A stretch of 10,000 bases of DNA from Asticcacaulis sp. (GCF_020217185.1 NZ_JAIWNX010000225.1:1-10000); one strand, 5' to 3'; shown: positions 1 to 8,123, numbered from the stretch's first letter. Made by a program: numbers and translations. Notes: generated from the sequence alone by a model not told the origin.

Positions 1-1
1 T

Positions 2-559
2 GTGGCCACACAGACCCATTACGACCTGATGCGCAATATCGCCTGCGTCGTGGCCGGACGCCGCCGCTTCACCCTGTTCCCACCGGATCAGCAGGCCAAT
101 CTCTACCCCGGCCCGGACGATTTTACCCCCGGCGGCGCACCGCTCAGCCTGCCCGACATCCGCAGCCCGGATTTCGCGCGCTGGCCCCGGCTGCGGGCGG
201 CACTGGACAGCGCGCAGGTCGCCGAACTGGATCCCGGCGATGCGCTATACATCCCCTATGGCTGGTGGCATCAGGTGCAGTCTCTGGCCCCCTTCAATGC
301 CCTCGTCAATTACTGGTGGAACGACGCAGACGCCACCCGGCCCCTGCCCCGACTGGCCTTCAAGGCGGCGCTGGTGGCGCTGAGGGACCTGCCGGACGAA
401 CAGAAGGCCGTCTGGCGTCACATGTTTGAGCTGTTTATCTTTGGCGACAGCGAGGCGGCCATGGCGCACCTGCCGGCTCAGGCCCGCGGAGCCTATGGCG
501 AACTGACCCCCGAACGGCTGAAAGCGCTGAAAGCCGAGATCGCGGCGGCCTTTAAATAA
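2..559 (+). CDS. Cupin_8/JmjC-like domain protein, 5'-truncated
   Basis: This is the C-terminal 185 residues of a larger protein. The reading frame is open at the left edge of the window, so the true start lies upstream; the GTG at base 2 is probably an internal valine. Seen directly: an H6-x-D8 pair (THYD), then the strand NIACVVAGRRRFTLFPP, then GDALYIPYGWWHQV with H90. The H-x-D...H set is the metal-binding triad of the cupin_8/JmjC (factor-inhibiting-HIF-like) Fe(II)/2-oxoglutarate oxygenases. The C-terminal third (about 115-185) is helical, as in bacterial 'cupin-like domain' proteins of about 330 residues, so roughly the first half is missing here. It converges on the DUF6445 gene with 15 bases between the stops. 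The substrate cannot be read from sequence. Relatives occur beside tryptophan halogenases and TonB-dependent receptors in Caulobacterales and sphingomonads (family knowledge). Confidence 0.82.
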   Translation: MATQTHYDLMRNIACVVAGRRRFTLFPPDQQANLYPGPDDFTPGGAPLSLPDIRSPDFARWPRLRAALDSAQVAELDPGDALYIPYGWWHQVQSLAPFNALVNYWWNDADATRPLPRLAFKAALVALRDLPDEQKAVWRHMFELFIFGDSEAAMAHLPAQARGAYGELTPERLKALKAEIAAAFK

Positions 560-574
560 GGCCAAAAGCGGTAG

Positions 575-1240
575 CTATCGGATACCAAAGAACAGATTGG
601 CCGTCAGGCGACGCGGGTTGCTGGCCTGCACCTGACCATAGTGGATTTGTCCCGCCCGATAAAAGATCAGCCGGTTGAAGCGCGGTTCAATAGCGGCAAT
701 GGGCTCAAAAAACTGCGCCCGTGCCGCTTCGCCGCTACCCTCAAAACCATCCAGTTCCAGCCGTTTGGCGCGCTCAAAGCCATAGCTGCGGCTGGGGGTG
801 ATCAGCTCGTGCCCGCTGGCCCGATGGCGGAAAAAGGCCGTGCCGCCCAGATCCCCCTCAAACAGGTAATGCACGCTGGCAAAGCTGTTGAGGCTGAAGG
901 CGTCGATATGCGGCGCGGCCTGCCGCACGTCCATGGCGTCGGGGGCCTGCGTGGCCACACCGAAAAAGCCAAACAGCGGTAAAGGCTGCGGCGTCACACC
1001 AAAATGCGGCAACAGGCGCGGCAGAAGCTCCGTCGCCACCAGCGTCTTATAGGTCTGTGGCAAAGGGGCATTAAGGCCGGGATAACGCGATCCGGGCGCG
1101 GGCGTGCGAAAGGCCGCCCCATCGGCTTCGGCGATCAGGGCCTGCGGATCGCTGAGCACCTCATCGACAATGATCAGGGGCTGCGCCTCATGGCCCAGAG
1201 ACTGAACCGTCAGGGTAAGATGGGGATTGAGAGAGATCAT
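575..1240 (-). CDS. DUF6445 family protein, predicted 2OG-Fe(II) oxygenase-like
   Basis: A 221-residue soluble protein with no signal peptide or membrane segment. It matches my memory of the DUF6445 family, including the characteristic SRYPGLNAPLP stretch (51-61). No function is established for the family as far as I know. Seen directly: H111-I-D113 followed by a VHYLFEG..GGTAFF strand pair, then IFYRAGQIHYG with H200, and R210/R211 ten or eleven residues later. This order (HxD, distal His, basic residue about ten residues on) is that of prolyl-4-hydroxylase-type Fe(II)/2-oxoglutarate dioxygenases, so an oxygenase role is inferred. The ATG at 1240 is the only plausible start, since the next methionine is at residue 103. 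No Shine-Dalgarno is seen: the start lies two bases past the T-tract of the efflux-operon terminator, so the gene is either leaderless or dependent on readthrough. It converges on the cupin gene. Confidence 0.8.
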   Translation of the reverse strand: MISLNPHLTLTVQSLGHEAQPLIIVDEVLSDPQALIAEADGAAFRTPAPGSRYPGLNAPLPQTYKTLVATELLPRLLPHFGVTPQPLPLFGFFGVATQAPDAMDVRQAAPHIDAFSLNSFASVHYLFEGDLGGTAFFRHRASGHELITPSRSYGFERAKRLELDGFEGSGEAARAQFFEPIAAIEPRFNRLIFYRAGQIHYGQVQASNPRRLTANLFFGIR

Positions 1241-1242
1241 AC

Positions 1243-1285
1243 AAAAAACCGCCTGAGAGAACGATATTCCGGTTCCCTCAGGCGG
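1243..1285 (-). terminator. Rho-independent terminator of the efflux operon
   Basis: The arms at 1249-1257 and 1277-1285 (CCGCCTGAG / CTCAGGCGG) are a perfect 9-bp inverted repeat. After one A/C mismatch the stem continues with four more pairs (1259-1262 with 1272-1275), leaving a 9-base loop. On the minus strand the stem is followed immediately by six Ts (1243-1248). It starts 26 bases after the stop of the outer-membrane channel gene, so it ends the adaptor-pump-channel transcript. The T-tract stops only two bases before the ATG of the DUF6445 gene. On the plus strand the stem is not followed by a T-tract, so it is one-directional. Confidence 0.9.
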
Positions 1286-1311
1286 TCAAAGCGCAAAGCG
1301 TCGCAATAAAT

Positions 1312-2682
1312 CTATTGCAGACCACCGCCCGTGGCCGCGTAAAGCCGCGTCAGGTTCAGAGCCCGCGTCAGGCGCGTGGTGATCAGGCCCTGCTGCGCGC
1401 CATAGAGGGTGCGCTGGGCGTCGGTCAGGGTCAGGCGCGAGTCCACACCACGATCGAAGCGGGCGCGCGACAGGGCTTCGGTCTCGCTGGCGGCTTCGAC
1501 CACGCGGGTCTGGGCCGTCAGGCGCGTGTCGATGGTCGAGCGCACAGCCAGGGCATCGGCCACGTCGCGGAACGCCGTCTGGATCGACTTTTCGTAGGTC
1601 GCCAGCGCAATATCCCGCGCCTTTTTCGAGCTTTCCAGCCCGGCGATATTGGCCCCGCCGGCGAAGATCGGCACCGAGATCGACGGCGCAAAGCTCCAGG
1701 TATCGGCCCCGTCAAACAGGTTGTTGAGGTCCGTAGAGGCCTTGCCCACCGCACCGGTCAGCGAGATGCGCGGGAAGAAGGCGGCGCGGGCCGCTCCGAT
1801 ATTGGCATTAGCCGATTTGAGATCAAACTCGGCGGCCACCACGTCCGGACGCTTCAGCAGCACCTCCGACGGCAGGCCGACCGGCAGGTCGCTCAGCACG
1901 GCGTTTTCCGGCAGTGCATTCGGCAGGTTGGCGGCTTCGACCTCCACGCCGACCAGCAGGCGCAGGGCGTTCTTGTCCTGCTGCACCAGCGCTTCCAGTT
2001 GCGCCACATCGGCGCGCGCCTGTTCGGTCAGGGTCTGCTCCTGACGCAGGCCCAGCGCGTCGGTGGCCCCGAGGTCAAAGCGCTTTTGCGTCAGGGACAG
2101 GCTCTCTTCGCGCAGACGCAGGGTCTCACGCGACAGGCGCAACTGCTCCTGATCGGCGCCCAGAGTCAGCCACGCCGTGGCCACAGACGAGATCAGCGAC
2201 ACCTTGGCCGCCTTCTGGTTTTCGGCCGAGGCGAAATAGGTATTGAGCGCAGCATTGCTCAAAGACCGCACGCGCCCGAACAGGTCCAGCTCCCATGAGG
2301 CCCCGATGTCGGCGCTGTAGGACTCGGTGTCCGTACCGGTGCCGGTATCGCCGCGGCGGCCACTGACCGTGCCATTGACGCCGGGGAACAGGCTGGCGCG
2401 CTGCACGCTGTACTGGGCGCGCACGCGCTCGGCGTTCAGCGTGGCGATGCGCAGGTCGCGGTTATTGACCAGCGCCTCGTAGATGACGCTTTGCAGACGC
2501 GGGTCGAGGAAGACCTTCTGCCACGGCAGGGTTTCCGCCGACTCTCCCTGCGCCGTGGCCGGCGTCGGGAACTGATCGGCCACCGGCAGGGTGCCGCGCT
2601 CATATTTCGGGGCCAGCGTACAGGCGCTGAGGACCAGAGCCGTGGCCGGGAGCATCAGACCGAGTTTAAGAGAGCGTGTCAT
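1312..2682 (-). CDS. Outer-membrane efflux channel lipoprotein, NodT/OprM family
   Basis: This 456-residue protein is the TolC-like exit duct of a tripartite RND pump. It forms a trimeric outer-membrane barrel with a periplasmic helical tunnel that docks onto the adaptor. Seen directly: a lipoprotein signal peptide with lipobox LSAC (Cys21), then APKYERGTLPVADQFP typical of the NodT/OprM subfamily. Two OEP repeats follow (about 60-250 and 270-450), with SWELDLFGRVRS in the first and LLKRPDVVAAEFDLKSANANIGAARAAFFPRISLTG in the second. Length is normal for the family (about 460-490). The start ATG overlaps the pump stop codon (TAATG), with GAGGA about eight bases upstream, so translation is probably coupled to the pump. 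It is the last gene of the operon, followed by a strong terminator. In Caulobacter the equivalent protein is called NodT; no nodulation role is implied. Confidence 0.95.
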   Translation of the reverse strand: MTRSLKLGLMLPATALVLSACTLAPKYERGTLPVADQFPTPATAQGESAETLPWQKVFLDPRLQSVIYEALVNNRDLRIATLNAERVRAQYSVQRASLFPGVNGTVSGRRGDTGTGTDTESYSADIGASWELDLFGRVRSLSNAALNTYFASAENQKAAKVSLISSVATAWLTLGADQEQLRLSRETLRLREESLSLTQKRFDLGATDALGLRQEQTLTEQARADVAQLEALVQQDKNALRLLVGVEVEAANLPNALPENAVLSDLPVGLPSEVLLKRPDVVAAEFDLKSANANIGAARAAFFPRISLTGAVGKASTDLNNLFDGADTWSFAPSISVPIFAGGANIAGLESSKKARDIALATYEKSIQTAFRDVADALAVRSTIDTRLTAQTRVVEAASETEALSRARFDRGVDSRLTLTDAQRTLYGAQQGLITTRLTRALNLTRLYAATGGGLQ

Positions 2683-5600
2683 TAGTGGTCCTCACGGTTG
2701 TGACGCGACTGTTCCAGCGCCGCCAGAGCTTCACGCTCCGCCGCCAGAGTCTTAAGGTGCTTTTCGTCCGCCTTGAACATCTTTTCAATGATGACAAAGA
2801 AAAGCGGGATAAAGAACACCGCCAGGAAGGTGGCCGACAGGATACCGCCGACCAGACCCGTACCGATGGCGTTCTGGCTGCCCGACCCCGCGCCATCGGC
2901 GAAGAACAGCGGCAGGATACCGAAGGTGAAGGCCATCGACGTCATGATGATCGGGCGCAGGCGGACGCGGGCGGCCTGAAGCGTGGCGTCGATCAGATTC
3001 ATGCCGTTTTCGTGGTTATGCTTGGCAAACTCGACGATGAGGATGGCGTTCTTCGCCGACAGGCCGATGATCGTCAGCAAGGCCACCTGAAGATAGATGT
3101 CGTTCGACAGGCCGCGCAACAGGGTGGCAATCAGCGCCCCCAGCACGCCCAGCGGAATGACCATAACGATGGCCACCGGGATCGACCAGCTCTCATAGAG
3201 GGCGGCCAGCAGGATGAAGACGACAAAGATCGACAGGGCGTAGAGCATCGGCGCTTCGGCCCCGGACTGCTTCTCCTGAAGCGACAGGCCGGTCCATTCG
3301 TAGCTGATGCCGGGGGGCAGTTGCGCGATGATCTTCTCCATCTCGGCCATGGCCTGACCCGACGACTTGCCCGGCGCGGCCATACCCTGAATATTCATCG
3401 ACGGCGCGCCGTTATAGCGTTCCAGTCGCGGCGAACCATAGGCCCAGTGCGCGGTCGTGAAGGCCGACAAAGGCACCATCTGACCCTGATTATTACGCAC
3501 ATACCACTGGTTCAGATCCTCCGGCTTCATGCGGAAGGGGGCATCGGCCTGCACATAGACCTTCTTCACGCGGTTGCGGTCGATAAAATCGTTGACATAG
3601 GCCCCGCCCATCGCGGTCGAAAGCGTGGCATTGACGTCGCTGAGGCTTACGCCCATCGAACCGGCGGCGACCTGATCAATGTCAAGCTTCAGTTCCGGCG
3701 TGTCTTCCATGCCGTTGGGACGCACGGCCATCAGCGACGGGTTCTGCGCCGCCATACCGAGCACCTGATTACGGGCATTGAGCAGGGCTTCGTGGCCCAG
3801 ACCCCCGACGTCCTTCAACTGAAGGTCGAAGCCTGAGGAGTTGCCGAGTTCGGACACCGCCGGCGGCACGATGGCAAAGGCCATGGCGTCACGGAACTGG
3901 CTGAAGGCACCCATGGCGCGCCCGGCGACAGCGGGGGCTTTCAGGTCCGGCGACTTGCGTTCCTCAAAGGGTTTGAGGCGGACGAAGGCCATACCGGCAT
4001 TTTGACCGACACCGGCGAAGGAGAAGCCACTGACCGTAAAGTTCGACTCCACAGCCGGGTCCTTGGCAAAGTGCGCGCCGACCTGATCCATGACCTGACT
4101 GGTGCGTTCATCCGTGGCCCCCGGCGGCAGTTGCACCAGCGAGAACATGATCCCCTGATCTTCTTCCGGCAGGAAGGAGGTCGGGATGCGGGTGAACAGG
4201 AAGGCCATCAGGCCGACGATCACCGCGAAGACGATCATGTAACGACCGCCCTGCCCCAGGATCTTGCCCACCGTGTTGCGGTAGCCATTGGCCATGCGGT
4301 CAAAGTTGCGGTTGAACCAGCCGAAAAAGCCCTTCTTGTCCTGATGTTCAGCGTCCGAAGCCTTCAGCAGGGTGGCGCACAGGGCCGGCGTCAGGATCAG
4401 GGCCACGACCACCGACAGGACCATGGCCGAAACAATGGTGATCGAGAACTGGCGATAGATGACGCCCTGCGACCCGCCGAAGAAGGCCATGGGAATGAAC
4501 ACCGCCGACAGGACCAGCGCAATGCCGATCAGCGCCCCGGTGATTTCCTCCATCGACTTGATGGTCGCGGCCATGGGTGGCAGCTTCTCTTCGTGCATGA
4601 CGCGTTCAACGTTTTCGACCACGACGATGGCGTCATCGACCAGCAGCCCAATGGCCAGCACCAACCCGAACAGGGTCAGGGTATTGATTGAATAGCCAAA
4701 GGCGGCCAGCACACCAAACGTTCCCAGCAACACCACCGGCACGGCGATGGTCGGGATAATGGTGGCGCGCCAGTTTTGCAGGAAGAGGAACATGACGACG
4801 AAGACGAGCACGACGGCTTCGATCAGGGTCTTCACGACCTCATGGATCGACAGCTCGATAAACGGCGTCGTGTCAAACGGCACCACGTAGTGGTAGCCCT
4901 TGGGGAAGTTCTTTTCCAGTTCGGCCATCTTGGCCTTCACCGCATTGGCGGTATTGAGCGCATTGGCTCCGGTGGCCAGGCTGATGGCGACCCCGGTCGC
5001 GGGACGACCGTTAAACTTCACCGTGCCGGTATATTGCTGCGCCCCCAGTTCGACGCGTGCCACGTCCTCCAGCTTCACCACGGCCCCGCCGGAGGTGTTC
5101 TTGAGGATGATGGTGCGGAACTGCTCGATGCGGGTCAGACGCGACTGCGCCGTGATGGTGGCGTTGAGCACCGTGCCCTTCACGGCGGGCAGACCGCCCA
5201 GTTGCCCGGCGGAGACCTGCGTGTTCTGGGCGCGGATGGCGTTCATCACGTCGGTCGGCGTCAGGCTGTAGCTGGTCAGCTTGGCCGGATCGAGCCAGAT
5301 ACGCATGGCGTACTGAGCCCCGAAGTTCTGGATGGTGCCGACGCCATCGACGCGGCTGAGCTGATCGACCAGGGTCGAGGACATGTAGTCGCCCAGATCA
5401 TGTTCGGAGACATTGGGGTCTTCGGAATAGAGGCCCACCACCATCAGGAAGCTGGAGGTCGCCTTGGCCACCGTCAGACCCTGCTGCTGCACCTCCTGCG
5501 GCAGGAGCGGCGTGGCCGATTGCAGCTTGTTCTGCACCTGAACCTGCGCGATGTCCGGATCGGTCCCCGCCTTGAAGGTCAGGGTGATCGAGGCCGCCCC

Positions 5601-5858
5601 GCTCGAGTCCGAGGTCGAGTTCATGTACAAAAGGCCGTCAATGCCCTTCATCTGCTGCTCGACGATCTGGGTGACCGAGTCTTCGACCGTCTTGGCCGAA
5701 GCGCCCGGATAGAAGGCACTGACCGACACCTGCGGCAGGGCGATCTGCGGATACTGGGCAATCGGCAGGTTGGCGATGGACAGAAGGCCCGCCATCATGA
5801 TGACGATGGCCACCACCCAGGCGAAGATCGGTCTATGGATAAAGAAACGCGAGATCAT
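2682..5858 (-). CDS. acrB: RND multidrug efflux pump, HAE1/AcrB family permease
   Basis: A 1058-residue inner-membrane proton/drug antiporter, the engine of the tripartite pump; E. coli AcrB has 1049 residues. Seen directly: the start [19 protein letters not shown] with TM1 at about 9-28. The proton-relay residues are all present: D408/D409 in TM4 ([14 protein letters not shown]), K936 in TM10 ([13 protein letters not shown]), and R966 and T973 in TM11 ([12 protein letters not shown]). The first large periplasmic loop is about 30-335 and the second about 560-870, including the switch-loop segment [17 protein letters not shown] (610-626). The ATG at 5858 was chosen because it gives the standard N-terminus and has AAAGG seven bases upstream; an upstream in-frame ATG at 5933 would add 25 atypical residues. 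It lies 119 bases after the adaptor stop and overlaps the channel gene by one base. The substrate range cannot be read, though HAE1 pumps usually export hydrophobic or amphipathic drugs. Confidence 0.96.
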   Translation of the reverse strand: MISRFFIHRPIFAWVVAIVIMMAGLLSIANLPIAQYPQIALPQVSVSAFYPGASAKTVEDSVTQIVEQQMKGIDGLLYMNSTSDSSGAASITLTFKAGTDPDIAQVQVQNKLQSATPLLPQEVQQQGLTVAKATSSFLMVVGLYSEDPNVSEHDLGDYMSSTLVDQLSRVDGVGTIQNFGAQYAMRIWLDPAKLTSYSLTPTDVMNAIRAQNTQVSAGQLGGLPAVKGTVLNATITAQSRLTRIEQFRTIILKNTSGGAVVKLEDVARVELGAQQYTGTVKFNGRPATGVAISLATGANALNTANAVKAKMAELEKNFPKGYHYVVPFDTTPFIELSIHEVVKTLIEAVVLVFVVMFLFLQNWRATIIPTIAVPVVLLGTFGVLAAFGYSINTLTLFGLVLAIGLLVDDAIVVVENVERVMHEEKLPPMAATIKSMEEITGALIGIALVLSAVFIPMAFFGGSQGVIYRQFSITIVSAMVLSVVVALILTPALCATLLKASDAEHQDKKGFFGWFNRNFDRMANGYRNTVGKILGQGGRYMIVFAVIVGLMAFLFTRIPTSFLPEEDQGIMFSLVQLPPGATDERTSQVMDQVGAHFAKDPAVESNFTVSGFSFAGVGQNAGMAFVRLKPFEERKSPDLKAPAVAGRAMGAFSQFRDAMAFAIVPPAVSELGNSSGFDLQLKDVGGLGHEALLNARNQVLGMAAQNPSLMAVRPNGMEDTPELKLDIDQVAAGSMGVSLSDVNATLSTAMGGAYVNDFIDRNRVKKVYVQADAPFRMKPEDLNQWYVRNNQGQMVPLSAFTTAHWAYGSPRLERYNGAPSMNIQGMAAPGKSSGQAMAEMEKIIAQLPPGISYEWTGLSLQEKQSGAEAPMLYALSIFVVFILLAALYESWSIPVAIVMVIPLGVLGALIATLLRGLSNDIYLQVALLTIIGLSAKNAILIVEFAKHNHENGMNLIDATLQAARVRLRPIIMTSMAFTFGILPLFFADGAGSGSQNAIGTGLVGGILSATFLAVFFIPLFFVIIEKMFKADEKHLKTLAAEREALAALEQSRHNREDH

Positions 5859-5887
5859 GACGGTGCCTTTGCAGGAACGGATGCAGT

Positions 5888-5917
5888 CAGATGGAGGTCT
5901 GGCAGATAGAGGTCTGG
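5888..5917. repeat. Tandem 15-bp duplication in the adaptor-pump spacer
   Basis: Two adjoining 15-base units, CAGATGGAGGTCTGG (5888-5902) and CAGATAGAGGTCTGG (5903-5917), differ at one base. They lie in the 119-base spacer between the adaptor stop and the pump start, about 30 bases upstream of the pump ATG on the minus strand. No function is known; it could be simple slippage or part of the pump leader. Confidence 0.6.
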
Positions 5918-5977
5918 GGCTGACGACGGACACACTTCGGGCGTCGCATCGTCAGTCATTTATTTAAAACGCTTGAT

Positions 5978-7174
5978 TTACTTGGCTTTTTGCGCAGGTG
6001 CCGTAGCGGCCGGGGCTTCCTTGGCCGCACCGACACTGACGGGTTTGACCGGGGCTTCGGGACGGATCTTCTGAAGACCCTCCACGATCACCTTGTCACC
6101 GGCTTGCAGACCTTCGGTCACCAGCCACTTGTCACCGACCGTTTGCGCCACCTTGATCGGGCGCATCTCGGCCTTGCTGTCCTTCGACACCACCATGACC
6201 GTGGCATTGCCCTTCGGATCGCGCGTCACCGCCGGCTGCGGCACCAGAATGCCGTTGCCGACCACGCCCGACACGATGCGCGCCTTGGCATACATGCCCG
6301 GCAGCAGGACGCCGTTGGGGTTAGGGAACAGGGCGCGCAGCGTGACCGTGCCGGTCGATTCATCGACGCTGACGTCCGAAAATTGCAGCTTGCCCTTGAT
6401 CGGATAGACCGTGCCGTCTTCGAGGACCATTTCGACATCGGCGGTTGCGGCCTCACCGATCTGACCCGCCGCCGCCGCACGCTTCAGCGCCATCAGTTCG
6501 GTGACCGACTGATTGATGTCGAGATAGACATTGTCGATATTCTGGATACGCGTCAGTTCGGTGGCCTGCGCCGCCGTGACCAGAGCGCCCGGCGTGACGT
6601 TCGACTTGCCGATACGGCCCGAAATCGGGGCCATGACCTTGGTGTAGCCGACATTGATGCCCGCGGTTTGCAGCGCGGCCTGACCGGCGGCGACGGTCGC
6701 CTTGGCCTGAGCGTACTGCGCCTGCGCGTCGTCATTGTCCTGCTTGGAGACGGCGTTGATCTTGACCAGCTCGGCATAGCGCTCGGCCTTCAGCCGTGCC
6801 GCCGTCAGATTGGCTTCGGCCTGCGCGACGGTGGCCTGCGCCTGAGCGTAGGAGGCCTGGAACGGCGCGGCGTCGATCTGATAAAGCGGCTGACCCGCCT
6901 TGACGTAGCTGCCCTCGGTGAACAGGCGCGCCTTGACGATGCCGCTGACCTGCGGACGCACTTCCGACAGAAGGTAGGCCGAGGTGCGACCCGACAGTTC
7001 GGTCGTCAGATTGACCGGCTCAGACGCCACGACGACGATCCCGACCTCGGTCGGCCCGCCCATGCCCATGCCGCCCGCACCGGGGCCGCCTTCCTTCTTG
7101 CCGCAGGCCGTGAGGGTGAGGCCAAGCGCCAGCACCACCGCTGCGGATTTCATAAGGGGAAATTGCGATCTCAT
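5978..7174 (-). CDS. acrA: RND efflux periplasmic adaptor lipoprotein, AcrA/HlyD family
   Basis: A 398-residue membrane-fusion protein that links the RND pump to the outer-membrane channel. Seen directly: a signal peptide with lipobox LTAC (Cys24), so it should be a lipid-anchored periplasmic protein, then a Gly/Met-rich linker (29-40). The split lipoyl domain follows as VRPQVSGIVKARLFTEGSYVKAGQPLYQID (72-101) and VGYTKVMAPISGRIGKSNVTPGALV (175-199). Between them is an Ala/Gln-rich helical hairpin (about 104-172). The beta-barrel domain (about 214-300, with DESTGTVTLRALFPNPNGVLLPGM) and the membrane-proximal domain (about 300-376) come next, with an Ala/Lys/Pro tail. The start at 7174 has GGAGAG a few bases upstream, while the alternative Met8 has no ribosome site. 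It is the first gene of the operon, read divergently from the TetR gene, and is expected to be controlled by the palindrome at 7304-7331. Confidence 0.95.
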   Translation of the reverse strand: MRSQFPLMKSAAVVLALGLTLTACGKKEGGPGAGGMGMGGPTEVGIVVVASEPVNLTTELSGRTSAYLLSEVRPQVSGIVKARLFTEGSYVKAGQPLYQIDAAPFQASYAQAQATVAQAEANLTAARLKAERYAELVKINAVSKQDNDDAQAQYAQAKATVAAGQAALQTAGINVGYTKVMAPISGRIGKSNVTPGALVTAAQATELTRIQNIDNVYLDINQSVTELMALKRAAAAGQIGEAATADVEMVLEDGTVYPIKGKLQFSDVSVDESTGTVTLRALFPNPNGVLLPGMYAKARIVSGVVGNGILVPQPAVTRDPKGNATVMVVSKDSKAEMRPIKVAQTVGDKWLVTEGLQAGDKVIVEGLQKIRPEAPVKPVSVGAAKEAPAATAPAQKAK

Positions 7175-7219
7175 GCGGGTTCTCTCCGGAACGAAATGTC
7201 AGTCACTTGTAAATGCCGC

Positions 7220-7250
7220 CTTATACGTTGGCGCAGATCAAAGTGTGCAA
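7220..7250 (-). promoter_or_regulatory. Possible second promoter of the efflux operon
   Basis: On the minus strand a TTGCAC box (7250-7245) is followed after 19 bases by TATAAG (7225-7220). The -10 is good, but the spacing is longer than ideal. It lies downstream of the palindrome, so transcription from it could bypass or only partly feel repressor bound there. This is pattern matching only. Confidence 0.25.
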
Positions 7251-7303
7251 CGCAAAACAAGCCCTACACCTGTCGCACGGATGTGCAAGAAAGTGTCAGC
7301 ACG

Positions 7304-7331
7304 AAATGAGAGTGAACGATCATTCTCATTT
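7304..7331. promoter_or_regulatory. Candidate TetR-repressor operator (28-bp palindrome)
   Basis: An imperfect inverted repeat centred between 7317 and 7318. Twelve of 14 position pairs are complementary; the two mismatches are 7312/7323 and 7316/7319. The outer arms read AAATGAGA and TCTCATTT. It sits between the divergent adaptor and TetR genes, immediately downstream of the best minus-strand promoter. Size, symmetry and place fit an operator bound by the adjacent TetR-family protein. The outer arm has some resemblance to Fur boxes, so an iron regulator is the main alternative. Confidence 0.7.
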
Positions 7332-7337
7332 TTTCTG

Positions 7338-7366
7338 GCCTTACGCGGCTTTTTGGTGTATGTCAA
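7338..7366 (-). promoter_or_regulatory. Candidate main promoter of the efflux operon
   Basis: On the minus strand a perfect TTGACA -35 (7366-7361) is followed after 17 bases by TAAGGC (7343-7338), a weak -10. The predicted transcription start falls at about 7331, the edge of the palindrome, so a bound repressor would block initiation or escape. The resulting leader to the adaptor ATG would be about 155 bases. Confidence 0.45.
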
Positions 7367-7373
7367 GCGCAGA

Positions 7374-7379
7374 GATAAT
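7374..7379 (+). promoter_or_regulatory. Possible -10 element of the TetR gene
   Basis: GATAAT matches five of six bases of the -10 consensus and lies about 47 bases before the TetR ATG. No convincing -35 is seen at 16-18 bases upstream; the stretch there is T-rich (7350-7356). It lies next to the -35 of the divergent efflux promoter, so the two promoters would compete or be co-regulated. Confidence 0.35.
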
Positions 7380-7425
7380 ATTAAAAAATGTTAACCCCTT
7401 ATCCACGAAGGGTTTGCCACCGCGG

Positions 7426-8061
7426 ATGACCAGTACAGCTTTGAAGTCCAAACTTGCCGATTCCCCTATCCTGCCCCGTGCGCGTCAAAGCCGCGAGGAG
7501 CGACGCCAGCAGATTCTGGACGCCACCTTGCGCTGCGTCAGACGCTCCGGTTTTCATGGCGCCTCCATGGCCGACATCGCCGCCGAAGCGAAGATGAGTG
7601 TCGGCGTTATCTATCGCTACTTTGCGAATAAAGAAGCCATTATTGAAGCCATCGTCGCTAATGACCTAGCGGAAATGCGCGCCAAATTCGCTGAATGGGA
7701 CCAGACGCCGGACGATCAGTTGCTGGACACCCTCCTCAACACCATCGACTTCGCGCTGGACCACAAGTACGGCCCCGACAAGAGCGCGCTGGCCCTCGAA
7801 GTGCTGGCCGAAGCCGCACGCAATCCGCGCGTCGCCGCGATTGTGCAGGCCGCCGATGTGCAGGAACGCGAACTGGGCCGCAGCCTCTGTGATCGCCTCA
7901 ATCCGGGGTGTGACCGCAGGCGTCTGGACGCGCGCGGTGAAATCATCAACATGTTGTTCGACGGCATGATGATCCGCGCCATCACCCATCCGGACATCGA
8001 CCGTGAGGCGCTGGCCAACGATTTACGCGATGTGATGAAGGTGCTCTTTATCCTGAAATAG
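7426..8061 (+). CDS. TetR/AcrR-family transcriptional repressor of the efflux operon
   Basis: A 211-residue DNA-binding regulator. Seen directly: an N-terminal TetR helix-turn-helix domain, with RQSREERRQQILDATLRCV (about 20-38) leading to GFHGASMADIAAEAKMSVGVIYRYFANKEAIIEAI. The recognition helix lies around SVGVIYRYF. The C-terminal ligand and dimerisation half (about 80-211) is helical and contains a conserved-looking ALEVLAEAARNPRVAAIV segment. The ATG at 7426 gives normal TetR length. An upstream ATG at 7213 would add 71 residues reading through the palindrome and promoters and is rejected. The Shine-Dalgarno is poor: GAAGGG lies 13 bases upstream. Divergent placement against acrA-acrB-nodT resembles Caulobacter TipR (established for C. 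crescentus), and orthology is inferred from context only. It probably represses both itself and the pump until an effector binds. Confidence 0.9.
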   Translation: MTSTALKSKLADSPILPRARQSREERRQQILDATLRCVRRSGFHGASMADIAAEAKMSVGVIYRYFANKEAIIEAIVANDLAEMRAKFAEWDQTPDDQLLDTLLNTIDFALDHKYGPDKSALALEVLAEAARNPRVAAIVQAADVQERELGRSLCDRLNPGCDRRRLDARGEIINMLFDGMMIRAITHPDIDREALANDLRDVMKVLFILK

Positions 8062-8123
8062 GTCGGCTCAGGGCGCGGCAAGATAGCACCATAAACAGCT
8101 TTTATCCGCCGCCGCCCCCACGG

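Noticed and set aside
4776..5909. Long open frames on the plus strand opposite the pump gene (also 2676-3836 and 4002-4691)
   Set aside because: The translations are His/Arg/Asp-rich low-complexity products of the kind produced opposite GC-rich genes. They have no domain signal, and the minus-strand pump gene is unmistakable.
5859..5933. Upstream in-frame ATG extending the pump by 25 residues
   Set aside because: The extension contains the tandem repeat and has no transporter-like features. The ATG at 5858 gives the standard RND N-terminus and has its own ribosome site.
7381..7394. TTAA-N6-TTAA near the TetR start, similar to a CtrA box
   Set aside because: The spacing is six, not seven, bases in an A-rich stretch, so it is probably chance.
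7213..7425. Upstream in-frame ATG extending the TetR protein by 71 residues
   Set aside because: It would translate through the palindrome and both promoters. The added residues are unlike TetR proteins, and the protein from 7426 has normal length.
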